Source: Nocardia otitidiscaviarum NBRC 14405 (GTDB taxonomy: Bacteria; Actinomycetota; Actinomycetes; Mycobacteriales; Mycobacteriaceae). Taken from it: a stretch of DNA of 60,463 nucleotides. The DNA lies in contig NZ_BAGD01000103.1 of assembly GCF_000308635.1 (NCBI RefSeq), positions 1 to 60,463 of the forward strand, written 5' to 3'. The notes below the pieces were generated by a model that saw nothing but the letters and a program-made list of their open reading frames with translations, had not been told where the DNA came from and did no database searches. Shown piece after piece: positions 1 to 8,224 of this stretch. Positions within the stretch are counted from its first letter, which is position 1, and each line of letters opens with the position of its first letter. The position numbers and the translations under genes were made by a program.

Positions 1-1018
1 CCAGGACGATCATGGTCGCGTACCCCGCCGGGAGTTGCGGAGCCTCGTCGGAGCTGCGCAGGGTTTGGTAGCGGCGGCCGGGGTTGGCGTGGTGGTCGCT
101 GTGCCGCTGGAGGTGGAACAGGAAGATGTTCGTGACCAGGCGGTCGGAGTTCCAGCTGTCCCGGGGTGAACAGCGGGCCCAGTGGCCGTTGGCGCGGCGG
201 CGGCGCAGCAGGCCGTAGTGCTCGACGTAGTTGACCGTCTCGAGCAGCCCGGCCCCGATCACCGCTTGCAGCAGCAGGTAGGGCAGCACCGCCCAGCCGA
301 AGGCGAGGAGCAGCCCGCCGAACAGCACGAGCGTCATGGACCACGCCTGCAGGATGTGGTTGTGGATACTCCACCAGCCGTGTCCCTTTCGGCGCAGCCG
401 GTCGCGTTCCAGGGTGATGGCGGACCGGAAGCCGCCGAATATGCTGCGCGGCAGGAATCCCCACAGCGATTCGCCCATGCGCGCGCTGGCCGGATCGTCG
501 GGGGTGGCCACGCGAGCGTGGTGGCCACGGTTGTGCTCCACGAAGAAGTGGCCGTAGCCCGATTGCGCCAGCGCGATCTTGGACAGCCAGCGCTCCAGGT
601 GTTCGACGCGATGCCCGAGTTCGTGCGCGGCATTGATGCCGATGCCGCTGACGAAGCCGAGTGTGGCCGCCAAACCCAGTTTGTCGGTCAGCGTCAGTTC
701 GTCACCGGCCCACATATAGCAGGCGATGATCAGACCGATGAGTTGGATGGGCAGGAACAGGTAGGTGCACCAGCGGTAGTAGCGGTCGTTGGACAATAGC
801 TCGTAGTCCTCGTCGCGCGGATTGGTGCCGTCCTCTCCGACGACCCAGTCCAGCACCGGAATGACGATGAGCACGATGATCGGACCGATCCACCAGAACA
901 CCTCGGAGCCGGTGTGCAACACCAGCTGCGAGGGCAGCAACGCACACCCCGGGGCAATCAACCCCAACACCCACAGGTGGCGTTTCGGATCGGGAGAACC
1001 CGAACGTTTGCCAACCAT
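1..1018 (-). CDS. alkB: Alkane 1-monooxygenase AlkB (3' part outside the window)
   Basis: Integral-membrane non-haem di-iron hydroxylase that oxidises the terminal methyl of n-alkanes, normally fed electrons by rubredoxin. The frame is open from an ATG at 1018 to the left edge, about 339 codons, so the C-terminus is missing. The histidine motifs of the family are all visible: HELGHR, EHNRGHH, NYVEHYG and LQRHSDHH followed by ANP and RYQTLR. These distinguish AlkB from fatty-acid desaturases. Several hydrophobic segments precede and lie between the motifs, as expected for a six-helix membrane enzyme. Rubredoxin genes, which often follow alkB in actinobacteria, would lie outside the window or could be fused at the C-terminus. 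Family call is very secure; substrate range cannot be read from sequence. Confidence 0.95.
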   Translation of the reverse strand, partial: MVGKRSGSPDPKRHLWVLGLIAPGCALLPSQLVLHTGSEVFWWIGPIIVLIVIPVLDWVVGEDGTNPRDEDYELLSNDRYYRWCTYLFLPIQLIGLIIACYMWAGDELTLTDKLGLAATLGFVSGIGINAAHELGHRVEHLERWLSKIALAQSGYGHFFVEHNRGHHARVATPDDPASARMGESLWGFLPRSIFGGFRSAITLERDRLRRKGHGWWSIHNHILQAWSMTLVLFGGLLLAFGWAVLPYLLLQAVIGAGLLETVNYVEHYGLLRRRRANGHWARCSPRDSWNSDRLVTNIFLFHLQRHSDHHANPGRRYQTLRSSDEAPQLPAGYATMIVL

Positions 1019-1361
1019 TTGCACGTTTGCCCCGCTAATTAGATACCTTTGGAACTTCGCAGGTAGATATGTACAGACCCTACCGCCGTTACGTCACACG
1101 CAGCCGAGCAAAGGTGGCAACGGTTACATGCCAGGCAGTTGGTTGGGGGAGAACCGCCACTGTGATGCCTATAACCGCACATCACAGGCAAACTCGTGGT
1201 GAACTCCACTACCTGCGTAACCCCCCTGAGCGAACTCGCAGCCGCACTGCGGTAATCCACCGGACGCAGCAAACCGTACGACCCTCTCATACCAAATTGT
1301 TGTGAGCGCAGCCCGGCGCAACGGAGCTGCGAAGGCGCGAAACGACTTTCGCTCGCCGCGC
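1019..1361. other. Intergenic region upstream of alkB
   Basis: 343 bases between the alkB start and the end of the response-regulator gene. It must hold the alkB promoter and the end of the two-component transcript. A small hairpin (GCGAAA, CGAC, TTTCGC at 1337-1352) just past the regulator stop could be a weak terminator. I see no convincing gene and no operator I can name. Confidence 0.4.
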
Positions 1362-2054
1362 TCACCGACCCCACACATAGCGGACGCGCGGCCGCCCGGT
1401 GCGACCATAGTCGGTTTGCCGCCGCACCACGCCGTCATCGGCCAGCCGCTCCAGATACCGCCAGGCGGTGACCCGCGAGACCCCGATGGCCCGCCCCGCG
1501 TCTCCGGCCGTCAACCCGGCGTCGGCATCGCGCAGCACCCGGGTGATCTCCTGCAAGGTCTGCGGCGCAAGACCTTTGGGCGTGCCCACCCTGGTATCGG
1601 TGGTGCGCAGCGCACCGAAGGCCCGGTCGATGTCCTGCTGCGACACCGCGTCGGTGGTGTCGGGCAGCGCCGCCCGGAACTCCAGGTAGCGCTCCAGCTT
1701 GTCGCGGAAAGCCGCGAAGGTGAACGGCTTCAGCAGATACAGCACCACCCCGTGCGCCACCGCCGCCCGCACCACCTCGAGATCCCGCGCGGAGGTGATG
1801 GCGATGACATCGGGTCGCCGCCGCGACCGCGCCAGCACCGCGGCCACCTCCAAGCCGCTCATATCGGGCAGCCCGATATCCATGAGCACCAGATCGATCG
1901 GCTCATCCGCGCGGGCGGCCTTGGCCACCGCGTCCAACGCCGCGCGCCCGCTGTGCGCCACCGCCACCGGCTCGAAACCCGGCACCCGCGCCACATACGA
2001 GCGGTGCGCCGAGGCGATCGCGGGTTCGTCCTCGACCACGAGCACCCTGATCAT
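1362..2054 (-). CDS. Response regulator, CitB/DcuR/DctR type
   Basis: Cytoplasmic partner of the histidine kinase just upstream, likely controlling the nearby dctA. The receiver domain is residues 1-120, with the acidic pair in VLVVEDEP, the phosphorylated Asp in LVLMDIGLPD and the Lys in LYLLKPF. The C-terminal part (about 150-230) contains a helix-turn-helix of the type seen in CitB-family regulators (GVSRVTAWRYLERL). Length about 230 aa fits the family. I chose the ATG at 2054 because the receiver fold begins there with MIRVLVVEDEP. The frame stays open upstream to 2180 with a Gly/Ala-rich stretch that looks non-coding. The stop of the kinase gene lies 157 bases upstream, a larger gap than usual for such pairs. 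Confidence 0.88.
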   Translation of the reverse strand: MIRVLVVEDEPAIASAHRSYVARVPGFEPVAVAHSGRAALDAVAKAARADEPIDLVLMDIGLPDMSGLEVAAVLARSRRRPDVIAITSARDLEVVRAAVAHGVVLYLLKPFTFAAFRDKLERYLEFRAALPDTTDAVSQQDIDRAFGALRTTDTRVGTPKGLAPQTLQEITRVLRDADAGLTAGDAGRAIGVSRVTAWRYLERLADDGVVRRQTDYGRTGRPRVRYVWGR

Positions 2055-2211
2055 CGCACGCACCCCGCCACCCGCCACCGCGGCCGCGCGCGCCGCCGCG
2101 GCACCGGCGCGCGACCCACCACCGACATCCATTCCGCCGACATCCATCCCACCGAGTTCCTTCCCGTCACCGAGTTCCACCGCGCCCGCGCGGCGCTACC
2201 GCGCTTCCCCG

Positions 2212-3768
2212 TCATCGCTGGAACCTCACGACCACAGCCGATTCCGGCGTGCGCACCGCACGCAGCTCACCGCCGTGCCGCGTCACCAACCGGCGCACCA
2301 GGGCGAGCCCGAGCCCGTGATGGTCGGTCTTGGTCGAATACCCGCGTTCGGTGGCGCGGGTGAACACCTCCTCGGACATCCCCGCGCCGCTGTCGGCCAC
2401 CCGCACGAACAGTCCCTCCGGATCATTGCGCACGGTGACCTCCACCCACGCGTCGTCGTCGCGCCCGACGGCATCGAGCGCGTTGTCGATGAGATTGCCC
2501 AGCAGCGTGACCATTTCGTTCGGGGTGAGCGGATCGGTGGACTCGAGCGCGGTGTCACCGCTCACCGTGAGTTCGATTCCGAACTCGGCGGCCTGTTCGA
2601 CCTTGCCCAGCAGCAGCGCCACCACGGCCGGTTCGGCCACCGCGCCGGTCATGCGGTCGATGAGCGATTGGGTCAACTCCAGTTCGGCGGTGGCGAAGTC
2701 GACGGCCTGGCGGGTGTGGCCGAGTTCGACCATGGTGATGACGGTGTGCAGCCGGTTGGCCGCCTCGTGCGCCTGGGCGCGCAGGGCGTCGGCGAAACCG
2801 CGCACCGAATCGAGTTCGCCCAGCACATCCCGCAGTTCGGTATGGTCACGCAGGGTGACCACGGTGCCGATGCGCCGCCCCTCACGCTCCACCACATCCT
2901 GGTTCACCACCAGCACGTGGTCCGGCGTCACATGCATCTCGTCGCGCACGGCGTCGGATCCCAACTGCCGCAACGACTGCGGCAGATCCGCCCGACGCAC
3001 CCGCCCCTCCGGCAGCCCGAGCAGCCGCCGCGCCTCATCGTTCGCCACCACCGCGTCCTCGCCCTCGGCGTCGAAGACGAGCAGACCCTCGTGCACCGAA
3101 TGCAGTACGGCCTCGTGGTGCTCGTAGAGGGCGCGCAGTTCGTCCGGGGCCAGTCCGTGGGTCTGCCGAAGCAGCCTGCGCCGCAACAGCAGTGAGCCGA
3201 TGGTCGCCAGCACCAACCCCGCCGCCGCGATCCCGAGGATGCCGGGTAACTGATCCTCCACCTGATCGCCGATCCGGGCCCGGGTGACACCCGCCGACAC
3301 CAGCGCCACGATGCGGCCGTCCCCGTCGCGCACCGGCGTCACCGCGCGCATGGACGGACCCAGGCTCCCGGCGTAGGTCTCGGTGAAGGTCTCCCCCGCC
3401 AGGGCCCGATCGATGGTGCCGCTGAACGGTTTTCCGATCCGCCCCGGATCGGTGTGCGTGTAGCGGGTGCGGTCGGGAGCCATCACCACGATGAAATCCA
3501 TGCCGACGCTGGTGCGAATCCGTTCGGTCACCGGTTGCAGCAGCGCGGGTGGATCGGGGCTGCGCAGCGCCGCCAGGGTGGACGGGGCCTGCGCCAGCGT
3601 CACGGCCACATCGATCACCTGACGCCGCGTCGCCTCGTCGCGCTCCCGCCGCGTCTGCCAGACGCCCAGGGCCGTGCCCGCACCGATGACCAGCGCCAAC
3701 ACCACCAGCTGCACCACGAACACCTGACCGGCCAGACTGCGCCGACGGCGCTGGACTCGTCGCTTCAC
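2212..3768 (-). CDS. Sensor histidine kinase, CitA/DcuS type
   Basis: Membrane sensor kinase, 518 aa, likely sensing a C4-dicarboxylate or related acid outside the cell. Order of parts: one membrane segment at about residues 15-35, an extracytoplasmic PAS/Cache-like domain to about 175 (FIVVMAPDRTRYTHTDPG is typical of citrate or malate sensors), a second membrane segment at about 175-195, a cytoplasmic PAS (about 215-320), a dimerisation helix with the phospho-acceptor in RAQAHEAANRLHTV, and an HATPase domain with N box NLIDNALDAV, G1 DSGAGM and G2 GLGLALV. It is followed by its regulator and is divergent from dctA, which suggests dicarboxylate-inducible control. Ligand identity is inferred from this context only. 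Confidence 0.9.
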   Translation of the reverse strand: MKRRVQRRRRSLAGQVFVVQLVVLALVIGAGTALGVWQTRRERDEATRRQVIDVAVTLAQAPSTLAALRSPDPPALLQPVTERIRTSVGMDFIVVMAPDRTRYTHTDPGRIGKPFSGTIDRALAGETFTETYAGSLGPSMRAVTPVRDGDGRIVALVSAGVTRARIGDQVEDQLPGILGIAAAGLVLATIGSLLLRRRLLRQTHGLAPDELRALYEHHEAVLHSVHEGLLVFDAEGEDAVVANDEARRLLGLPEGRVRRADLPQSLRQLGSDAVRDEMHVTPDHVLVVNQDVVEREGRRIGTVVTLRDHTELRDVLGELDSVRGFADALRAQAHEAANRLHTVITMVELGHTRQAVDFATAELELTQSLIDRMTGAVAEPAVVALLLGKVEQAAEFGIELTVSGDTALESTDPLTPNEMVTLLGNLIDNALDAVGRDDDAWVEVTVRNDPEGLFVRVADSGAGMSEEVFTRATERGYSTKTDHHGLGLALVRRLVTRHGGELRAVRTPESAVVVRFQR

Positions 3769-3888
3769 CCGGTGGCCCTTCCGTGAACGTAATGAACGAA
3801 ACAGTGACCGGCATCACTGCCGCGGCCCATCATTCTGACCGAAAAGTGTGTGAGTGCGCTCACGCAGCGACCGGCGAAGGACATCCCG
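3769..3888. promoter_or_regulatory. Divergent kinase/dctA control region with two inverted repeats, one CRP-like
   Basis: Two palindromic sites are visible. CAGTGA (3802-3807), six bases, TCACTG (3814-3819) is a perfect 6-bp inverted repeat, a candidate site for the neighbouring response regulator. TGTGA (3849-3853), GTGCGC, TCACG (3860-3864) matches the actinobacterial CRP/GlxR pattern TGTGA-N6-TCACA at all but the last base. The second lies 25 bases before the dctA start codon. Assignments to particular regulators are inference. Confidence 0.6.
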
Positions 3889-5265
3889 ATGAGCGAAACC
3901 GCAGTGCACGGCGAGACGACCGGGCGGCGACCCCGCCGCGACCGCACCCACTGGCTGTACTCGGCGGTCATCGTGGCGGTGCTGGCGGGCATCGTGGTGG
4001 GCTGGCTGGCCCCCGGGGTCGGCAAATCGGTGGGTGAGCTGGGCGCCCTGTTCGTGAGCCTGATCAAGATGATGATCGCGCCGGTCATCTTCTGCACCAT
4101 CGTGCTCGGCATCGGTTCGGTGCGCGCGGCCGCGCGGGTCGGCAAGGTGGGCGGCATGGCCGTCGCCTACTTCCTGCTCATGTCGACGGCCGCGCTGGCC
4201 ATCGGCCTGGTCGTCGGCAATCTGTTGCAGCCGGGCACCGGCCTGGACCTGTCGGCGAACGCCGGGGCCGCCGCCAAATACGCCGAGGACGCCCACGGCG
4301 CCGGCGGCACCTGGGATTTCATCTCCGGCATCGTGCCCACCACGCTGGTGTCGTCGCTGACCGCCGGCAGTGTGCTGCAGGCGCTGTTCGTGGCCCTGCT
4401 GGTGGGCTTCGCCATCCAGGCCATGGGTCCGACCGGTGAACCGCTGCTGCGCGGGGTGGCGCTGCTGCAGAAGCTGGTGTTCCGGGTTCTCACCATGATC
4501 CTGTGGCTGGCCCCGGTCGGCGCGTTCGGCGCCATCGCGAATGTGGTGGCCCGCACCGGACTCGACGCGGTCAAGCAGTTGGCGGTGCTGATGATCGCCT
4601 TCTACCTCACCTGCGTGGTGTTCGTGTTCGGGGTGCTCGGCGTGCTGATGTGGGCCGTGGCCAAGGTGTCGATCTTCAAACTGGTGCGGTATCTGGCGCG
4701 CGAGTACCTGCTGATCGTGGCCACCTCCTCCTCGGAGTCCGCGCTGCCGCGGCTCATCGCCAAGATGGAGCACCTCGGGGTGGAACGCACCACCGTGGGC
4801 GTGGTGGTGCCGACCGGATACTCGTTCAACCTGGACGGCACCGCCATCTACCTGACCATGGCGACCCTGTTCATCGCCGACGCCATGGGCCAGCCGCTGG
4901 CGTGGAGCGAACAGCTGGGACTGCTGCTGTTCATGATCGTGGCGTCGAAGGGCGCGGCGGGGGTGACCGGTGCGGGATTGGCGACGCTCGCGGGCGGGCT
5001 CCAATCACACCGGCCCGACCTGCTGGACGGGGTGGGCATCATCGTCGGCATCGACCGCTTCATGTCCGAAGCCCGTGCGCTGACCAACTTCTCGGGCAAT
5101 GCCGTCGCCACCGTGATGGTCGGCACCTGGACCCGAACCATCGACGCCGGGCAGGTGCGCGACGTGCTGGACCGCAAGCTGCCCTTCGACGAGACCACCA
5201 TGGTGGACGACCATCCGGCACCCGCACCCGAGCCGGAAGCGAAGAAGACCCTGGTTTCGGCCTGA
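3889..5265 (+). CDS. dctA: C4-dicarboxylate/cation symporter DctA
   Basis: Inner-membrane secondary transporter of the DAACS family, 458 aa, taking up succinate, fumarate or malate with protons or sodium. Hallmarks seen: LIKMMIAPVIF in the N-terminal half, the substrate-site stretch TGYSFNLDGTAIYLTMATLF, SKGAAGVTGAG in the HP2 region, and DRFMSEARALTNFSGNAVA near the C-terminus. Start chosen at the ATG at 3889 because a GAAGGA ribosome-binding site lies just before it; the frame is open to a GTG at 3850, which would overlap the CRP-like site. It is transcribed away from the CitA-type two-component genes, the usual arrangement for dicarboxylate control. The related glutamate carriers of the same family are possible but less likely given the context. 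Confidence 0.93.
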   Translation: MSETAVHGETTGRRPRRDRTHWLYSAVIVAVLAGIVVGWLAPGVGKSVGELGALFVSLIKMMIAPVIFCTIVLGIGSVRAAARVGKVGGMAVAYFLLMSTAALAIGLVVGNLLQPGTGLDLSANAGAAAKYAEDAHGAGGTWDFISGIVPTTLVSSLTAGSVLQALFVALLVGFAIQAMGPTGEPLLRGVALLQKLVFRVLTMILWLAPVGAFGAIANVVARTGLDAVKQLAVLMIAFYLTCVVFVFGVLGVLMWAVAKVSIFKLVRYLAREYLLIVATSSSESALPRLIAKMEHLGVERTTVGVVVPTGYSFNLDGTAIYLTMATLFIADAMGQPLAWSEQLGLLLFMIVASKGAAGVTGAGLATLAGGLQSHRPDLLDGVGIIVGIDRFMSEARALTNFSGNAVATVMVGTWTRTIDAGQVRDVLDRKLPFDETTMVDDHPAPAPEPEAKKTLVSA

Positions 5266-5331
5266 TCTGCCCAACACTTCCCGGGCCGAAACCAGTCGCC
5301 GCCGAGACGCACCCCTGGCGAATCGGCGGCC

Positions 5332-5393
5332 GACGTCCCCGCACCCCATGCCCCCGCAGCCCACAGCGGGCGCGGCAGCGGTGCGGGGACGTC
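5332..5393. terminator. Bidirectional hairpin between convergent dctA and ribH
   Basis: A perfect 14-bp inverted repeat (GACGTCCCCGCACC at 5332-5345 and its complement at 5380-5393) encloses a smaller GC hairpin. It sits between the two convergent stops, so it can end both transcripts. No T-run follows, as is common in actinobacteria. Confidence 0.75.
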
Positions 5394-5406
5394 CGCGTCT
5401 ACCGGG

Positions 5407-5847
5407 TCAGGACGCCGCGGCGGGCACGCTCACCGTGGCCGCGATGGCATTCGCCAATTCCGTTCCCTTGACCGTGAAGTGGCGCGCGAAATACTCCAGG
5501 TGCTCGGCGTGCTCGTGGAAGTGATGCGGGGTGAGCACGGCCGAGAACACCGGCACATCGGTCTCCAGCTGCACCCGCATGAGCGCGTCCACGACGGTGG
5601 CGGCCACGAAGTCGTGCCGGTAGATGCCGCCGTCCACCACGAGCGCCACACCGGCGATTCCGGCGTACTCGCCGCTGGCGGCCAAACGCCGGACCCGCAG
5701 CGGGATTTCGAACGCGCCGGGCACCTCGATCACGTCGACCTCGGTGAAGCCGTGGTCGGCCAGAGCGATCCGAGCGGCCTCGACGGCCCGGTCGACGATG
5801 TCGGCATGCCAGCGCGCGGCGACGAGGGCGATACGAGTGGGTGACAT
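5407..5847 (-). CDS. ribH: 6,7-dimethyl-8-ribityllumazine synthase, type II (RibH2-like)
   Basis: Penultimate enzyme of riboflavin synthesis: condenses 5-amino-6-ribitylamino-uracil with dihydroxybutanone phosphate. The 146-aa protein opens with RIALVAARWHADIVD and carries VPGAFEIPL, GGIYRHDFVA, VQLETDVPVFSAVLTPHHFHEH and a C-terminal FTVKGTELA. These match the type-II RibH2 of Brucella and rhizobia better than ordinary RibH, where GATPHFDYV-type motifs replace GGIYRHDFVA. The ATG at 5847 has a strong AGGAGG site. A long untranslated leader with an FMN riboswitch precedes it, and no other rib gene is nearby, so this looks like a stand-alone, flavin-repressed second lumazine synthase. Confidence 0.93.
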   Translation of the reverse strand: MSPTRIALVAARWHADIVDRAVEAARIALADHGFTEVDVIEVPGAFEIPLRVRRLAASGEYAGIAGVALVVDGGIYRHDFVAATVVDALMRVQLETDVPVFSAVLTPHHFHEHAEHLEYFARHFTVKGTELANAIAATVSVPAAAS

Positions 5848-5856
5848 GAGTTTCCT

Positions 5857-5895
5857 CCTGTTCGCTGTCACCCAGGGCAAGGCGACGCGAACAGG
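5857..5895 (-). promoter_or_regulatory. Hairpin abutting the ribH ribosome-binding site
   Basis: In the leader, CCTGTTCGC and GCGAACAGG form a perfect 9-bp stem (5887-5895 with 5857-5865, 21-nt loop). On the mRNA the right arm ends in AGG, the first half of the AGGAGG ribosome-binding site. This is a good candidate for the riboswitch expression platform, hiding the start region when FMN is bound. Confidence 0.65.
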
Positions 5896-5929
5896 CCCAC
5901 CCGCGCTCGACGGGAAGGCTGATGCGCCG

Positions 5930-6091
5930 CGTTCTCTTCCATCCGGACTGTGACCGTCGGCTCCGGAATCACACCGGAATCTGCTGGACCCGCCCGGTCC
6001 GTGGACCGTGCGGCGCTCGCGGGCTCGTGCGCACCGGATCGGTCCGGACGCCATTTCCGCCGGTGGGGACTTCCACCCCGCCCTGAGAACG
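5930..6091 (-). promoter_or_regulatory. FMN riboswitch (RFN element) upstream of ribH
   Basis: On the minus strand the leader shows the conserved RFN blocks in order: GGGCGGGGTGGAAGTCCCC, ACCGGCGG, then after variable helices AGCAGATTCCGGTGTGATT, CCGGAGCCGACGGTCACA and GTCCGGATGGAAGAGAA. This is the standard FMN aptamer with a long variable arm between the third and fourth blocks. The aptamer ends about 80 bases before the ribH start. Confidence 0.96.
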
Positions 6092-6321
6092 TGTACTCGC
6101 CGAACATAACACGGGTGCCGCCGCCCGGAAACCGGCGTGCCCGATGGGCGGGAGCACCGCCGAAATCCCACACCCGTGCGACAGTGCCCGCCGGTTTCAC
6201 CGCACGGCGGGTGCTCGCCGGGTCCACCTGCCCGCGGTGCCTGGTCCGGGTGCGGCACGGGTGACGAGGGAGCCCAGCACCCGCGGCCGGGTTCGAGATC
6301 CTCCACCATGCGGCGGCGCGG

Positions 6322-6840
6322 TCAGCGCAGCAGGACGTCCGCGTCGTCGGGCAGGGCGTCGACCGGCCACCAGCGCAGGTCCGTGGATTCCGCACTGCGC
6401 ACCGGGACGGCGCCCTCGGGGGCGCGGATGCGGAAGAGCAGATCCAGGTGGCGGGTGGGGACGCCGAGCGAACAGGTGATGGGGTGGGCCTGCGCGCCGT
6501 AGAGGCCGGGCTCCAGGATCAGGTCCGGAATGCCGGATTCCTCGGTGGCCTCCCGGAAGGCGGCCGCCGACACCGTGTCGTCGGCCTCCTCGCAGTGGCC
6601 GCCCAGCTGAATCCAGCGGCCCACCTTCGGATGCAGGGTCAGCAGCACCTCACCGCCGTCGTGGGAGAACACCACCGCCGAGGCGGTGATGTGGCCCGGT
6701 GCGTGCTCGCGCAGACAGCCGCGCGGGGCCGAGCCCAGGAACGCCAACATGGCCTCGCGCAGGGATGCGTCGGACGCCGTTGGCGGCGACCAGGTTTCGA
6801 GCAGTTCGACCGCCGACTTGTGCAGTGACTCCGCGCTCAC
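6322..6840 (-). CDS. Nudix hydrolase
   Basis: Predicted nucleotide pyrophosphohydrolase of the Nudix superfamily, 172 aa, cytoplasmic. The Nudix helix region reads GGHCEEADDTVSAAA then FREATEESGI, keeping REx(2)EExGI but with the first acidic position shifted, the GGHxE variant often seen in actinobacteria. An N-terminal helical part (1-45) precedes the fold. It starts with GTG 28 bases after the fbiB stop on the same strand, so it is probably the third gene of an fbiA-fbiB-nudix operon. Substrate is not predictable. A flavin or deazaflavin-related nucleotide is only a guess from context. The first twelve bases of the gene equal those of fbiB. Confidence 0.85.
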   Translation of the reverse strand: MSAESLHKSAVELLETWSPPTASDASLREAMLAFLGSAPRGCLREHAPGHITASAVVFSHDGGEVLLTLHPKVGRWIQLGGHCEEADDTVSAAAFREATEESGIPDLILEPGLYGAQAHPITCSLGVPTRHLDLLFRIRAPEGAVPVRSAESTDLRWWPVDALPDDADVLLR

Positions 6841-6868
6841 GCGGGCACCCCCGGCAGTGATCGACGGC

Positions 6869-8224
6869 TCACAGTTCCACCAGACCGACGTCGGACTCGC
6901 GGGGTTCGCGGGGCGCCAACTCCTCCGGCGGGTAGCCGATCGCGATGGCCCCCAGGGGGTTCCAGTCGTCCTTCAGGCCGAGTACATCGCGGGTGAGCTC
7001 CGGCGCGAAGATGGTCGAGCCGATCCAGCAGCTGCCGACGCCCCGGGTGGCCAGCGCGACCAGCAGGCCCTGAACGGCCGCGCCGACCGCCACGGTGAAC
7101 ATGGTGGACTCGGCCGCGCGGCGAGTGGCGTCGGGATAGTCGTGCGCGCCGTCGGGCACGCAGAACGGAATGATCACCTCGGGGGCGTCGAAGAGGATGC
7201 GGCCCCGGGCGACCCGCCGCTCCACGCGTTCGGGGCTCAGGCCGTCGGTGGTGAGGTCGGCGCGCCACTTCTCCGCCATGGCCTCCAATAGGCGCGTGCG
7301 CAGCCCGCGCTCGCGCACCCAGACGAAGCGCACCGGACGGGTGTGGTGGGGAGCCGGTGCGGTGAGAGCGTCCGCGACGGCGGAGCGGACGAGCTCCGGC
7401 GGTACCGGGGTGTCGGCGAACTGCCGCACCGAGCGGCGCAGCAGCAGCGCCTCCCGGCGACCCTGGTCGATGGCCTCGGCGGTGCCCAGCCAGAACAGAT
7501 CCTCCGCGCCGCGGCGCAGCAGATCCGCGGCGGTGGAGCCGTCGTCGCCGTATTCGAATCCGCGCACCACGGCCACGGGCACACCGGCGAGTTTGCCCTT
7601 CACCAGATCGGCGGCGGCGGCCAGTTCGTCGGCGACGGCGACCTGGGTGACGTGCAGTTCATTGCCCTGCCCGTCGACCGCCCCGTTGTAGTCGTGCAGC
7701 ACCCGCAGGCCCGACGAGCCGATGGCGGTATCGGTCTGGCCGTTGCGCCAGGCGCGGCCCATGGTGTCGGTGACCACCACGGCGACCCGCACGCCGAGCC
7801 GGTCGGCCAGTGCGGTGCGCAGCGCTTTGGCGCTGGCGTCGGGATCGACCGGGAGCAGCACCAGTTCGCCCTGTTCGACATTGGAGCCGTCCACCCCGGA
7901 GGCGGCCTGCACGATGCCGAGCTTGTTCTCGGTGATCAGGGTGCGGCCCTTGCGGGCCAGCACCCGCACCGCCTCCCGCGCCACCAGTTCCCGGCGCGCG
8001 GCGTCGCGCGCCTCCGGATCGGTCGGGGCCGCCACGATGCGGCCCTCGACCTTGGCGATGATCTTGCTGGTGACTACCAGGACGTCCCCGTCCGCCAGCC
8101 AGGGCGCCCGGGCCGCGAGGGCATCGGCCAGATCGTCGCCGGGGCGGAATTCGGGCAGGCCGTGGACGGGCAGGATGCGCAGTTCGCCACCCACCGCGTG
8201 GTCGATCACAGGCTCCGCGCTCAC
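6869..8224 (-). CDS. fbiB: Coenzyme F420:L-glutamate ligase FbiB (CofE fused to nitroreductase)
   Basis: Two-domain F420 enzyme, 451 aa, the usual mycobacterial length. The N-terminal CofE domain (about 1-250) adds gamma-linked glutamates to F420-0 and shows VLVVTSKIIAKVEGR, the Gly-rich VVVTDTMGRAWRNGQTD and DELAAAADL. The C-terminal FMN-binding nitroreductase domain (about 260-451; RRSVRQFADTPVP and GSCWIGSTIF) reduces dehydro-F420. The GTG start at 8224 overlaps the fbiA stop by four bases, giving translational coupling. The order fbiA-fbiB is that of mycobacteria. Confident assignment from motifs, length and context. Confidence 0.96.
   Translation of the reverse strand: MSAEPVIDHAVGGELRILPVHGLPEFRPGDDLADALAARAPWLADGDVLVVTSKIIAKVEGRIVAAPTDPEARDAARRELVAREAVRVLARKGRTLITENKLGIVQAASGVDGSNVEQGELVLLPVDPDASAKALRTALADRLGVRVAVVVTDTMGRAWRNGQTDTAIGSSGLRVLHDYNGAVDGQGNELHVTQVAVADELAAAADLVKGKLAGVPVAVVRGFEYGDDGSTAADLLRRGAEDLFWLGTAEAIDQGRREALLLRRSVRQFADTPVPPELVRSAVADALTAPAPHHTRPVRFVWVRERGLRTRLLEAMAEKWRADLTTDGLSPERVERRVARGRILFDAPEVIIPFCVPDGAHDYPDATRRAAESTMFTVAVGAAVQGLLVALATRGVGSCWIGSTIFAPELTRDVLGLKDDWNPLGAIAIGYPPEELAPREPRESDVGLVEL

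Noticed and set aside
2055..2180. Upstream extension of the response regulator with a repeated GGMDV
   Set aside because: Gly/Ala-rich, no family match; the receiver domain starts at the internal ATG at 2054.
5848..6309. Long N-terminal extension of ribH in the same frame
   Set aside because: It is the translated FMN riboswitch leader; the true start with AGGAGG is at 5847.
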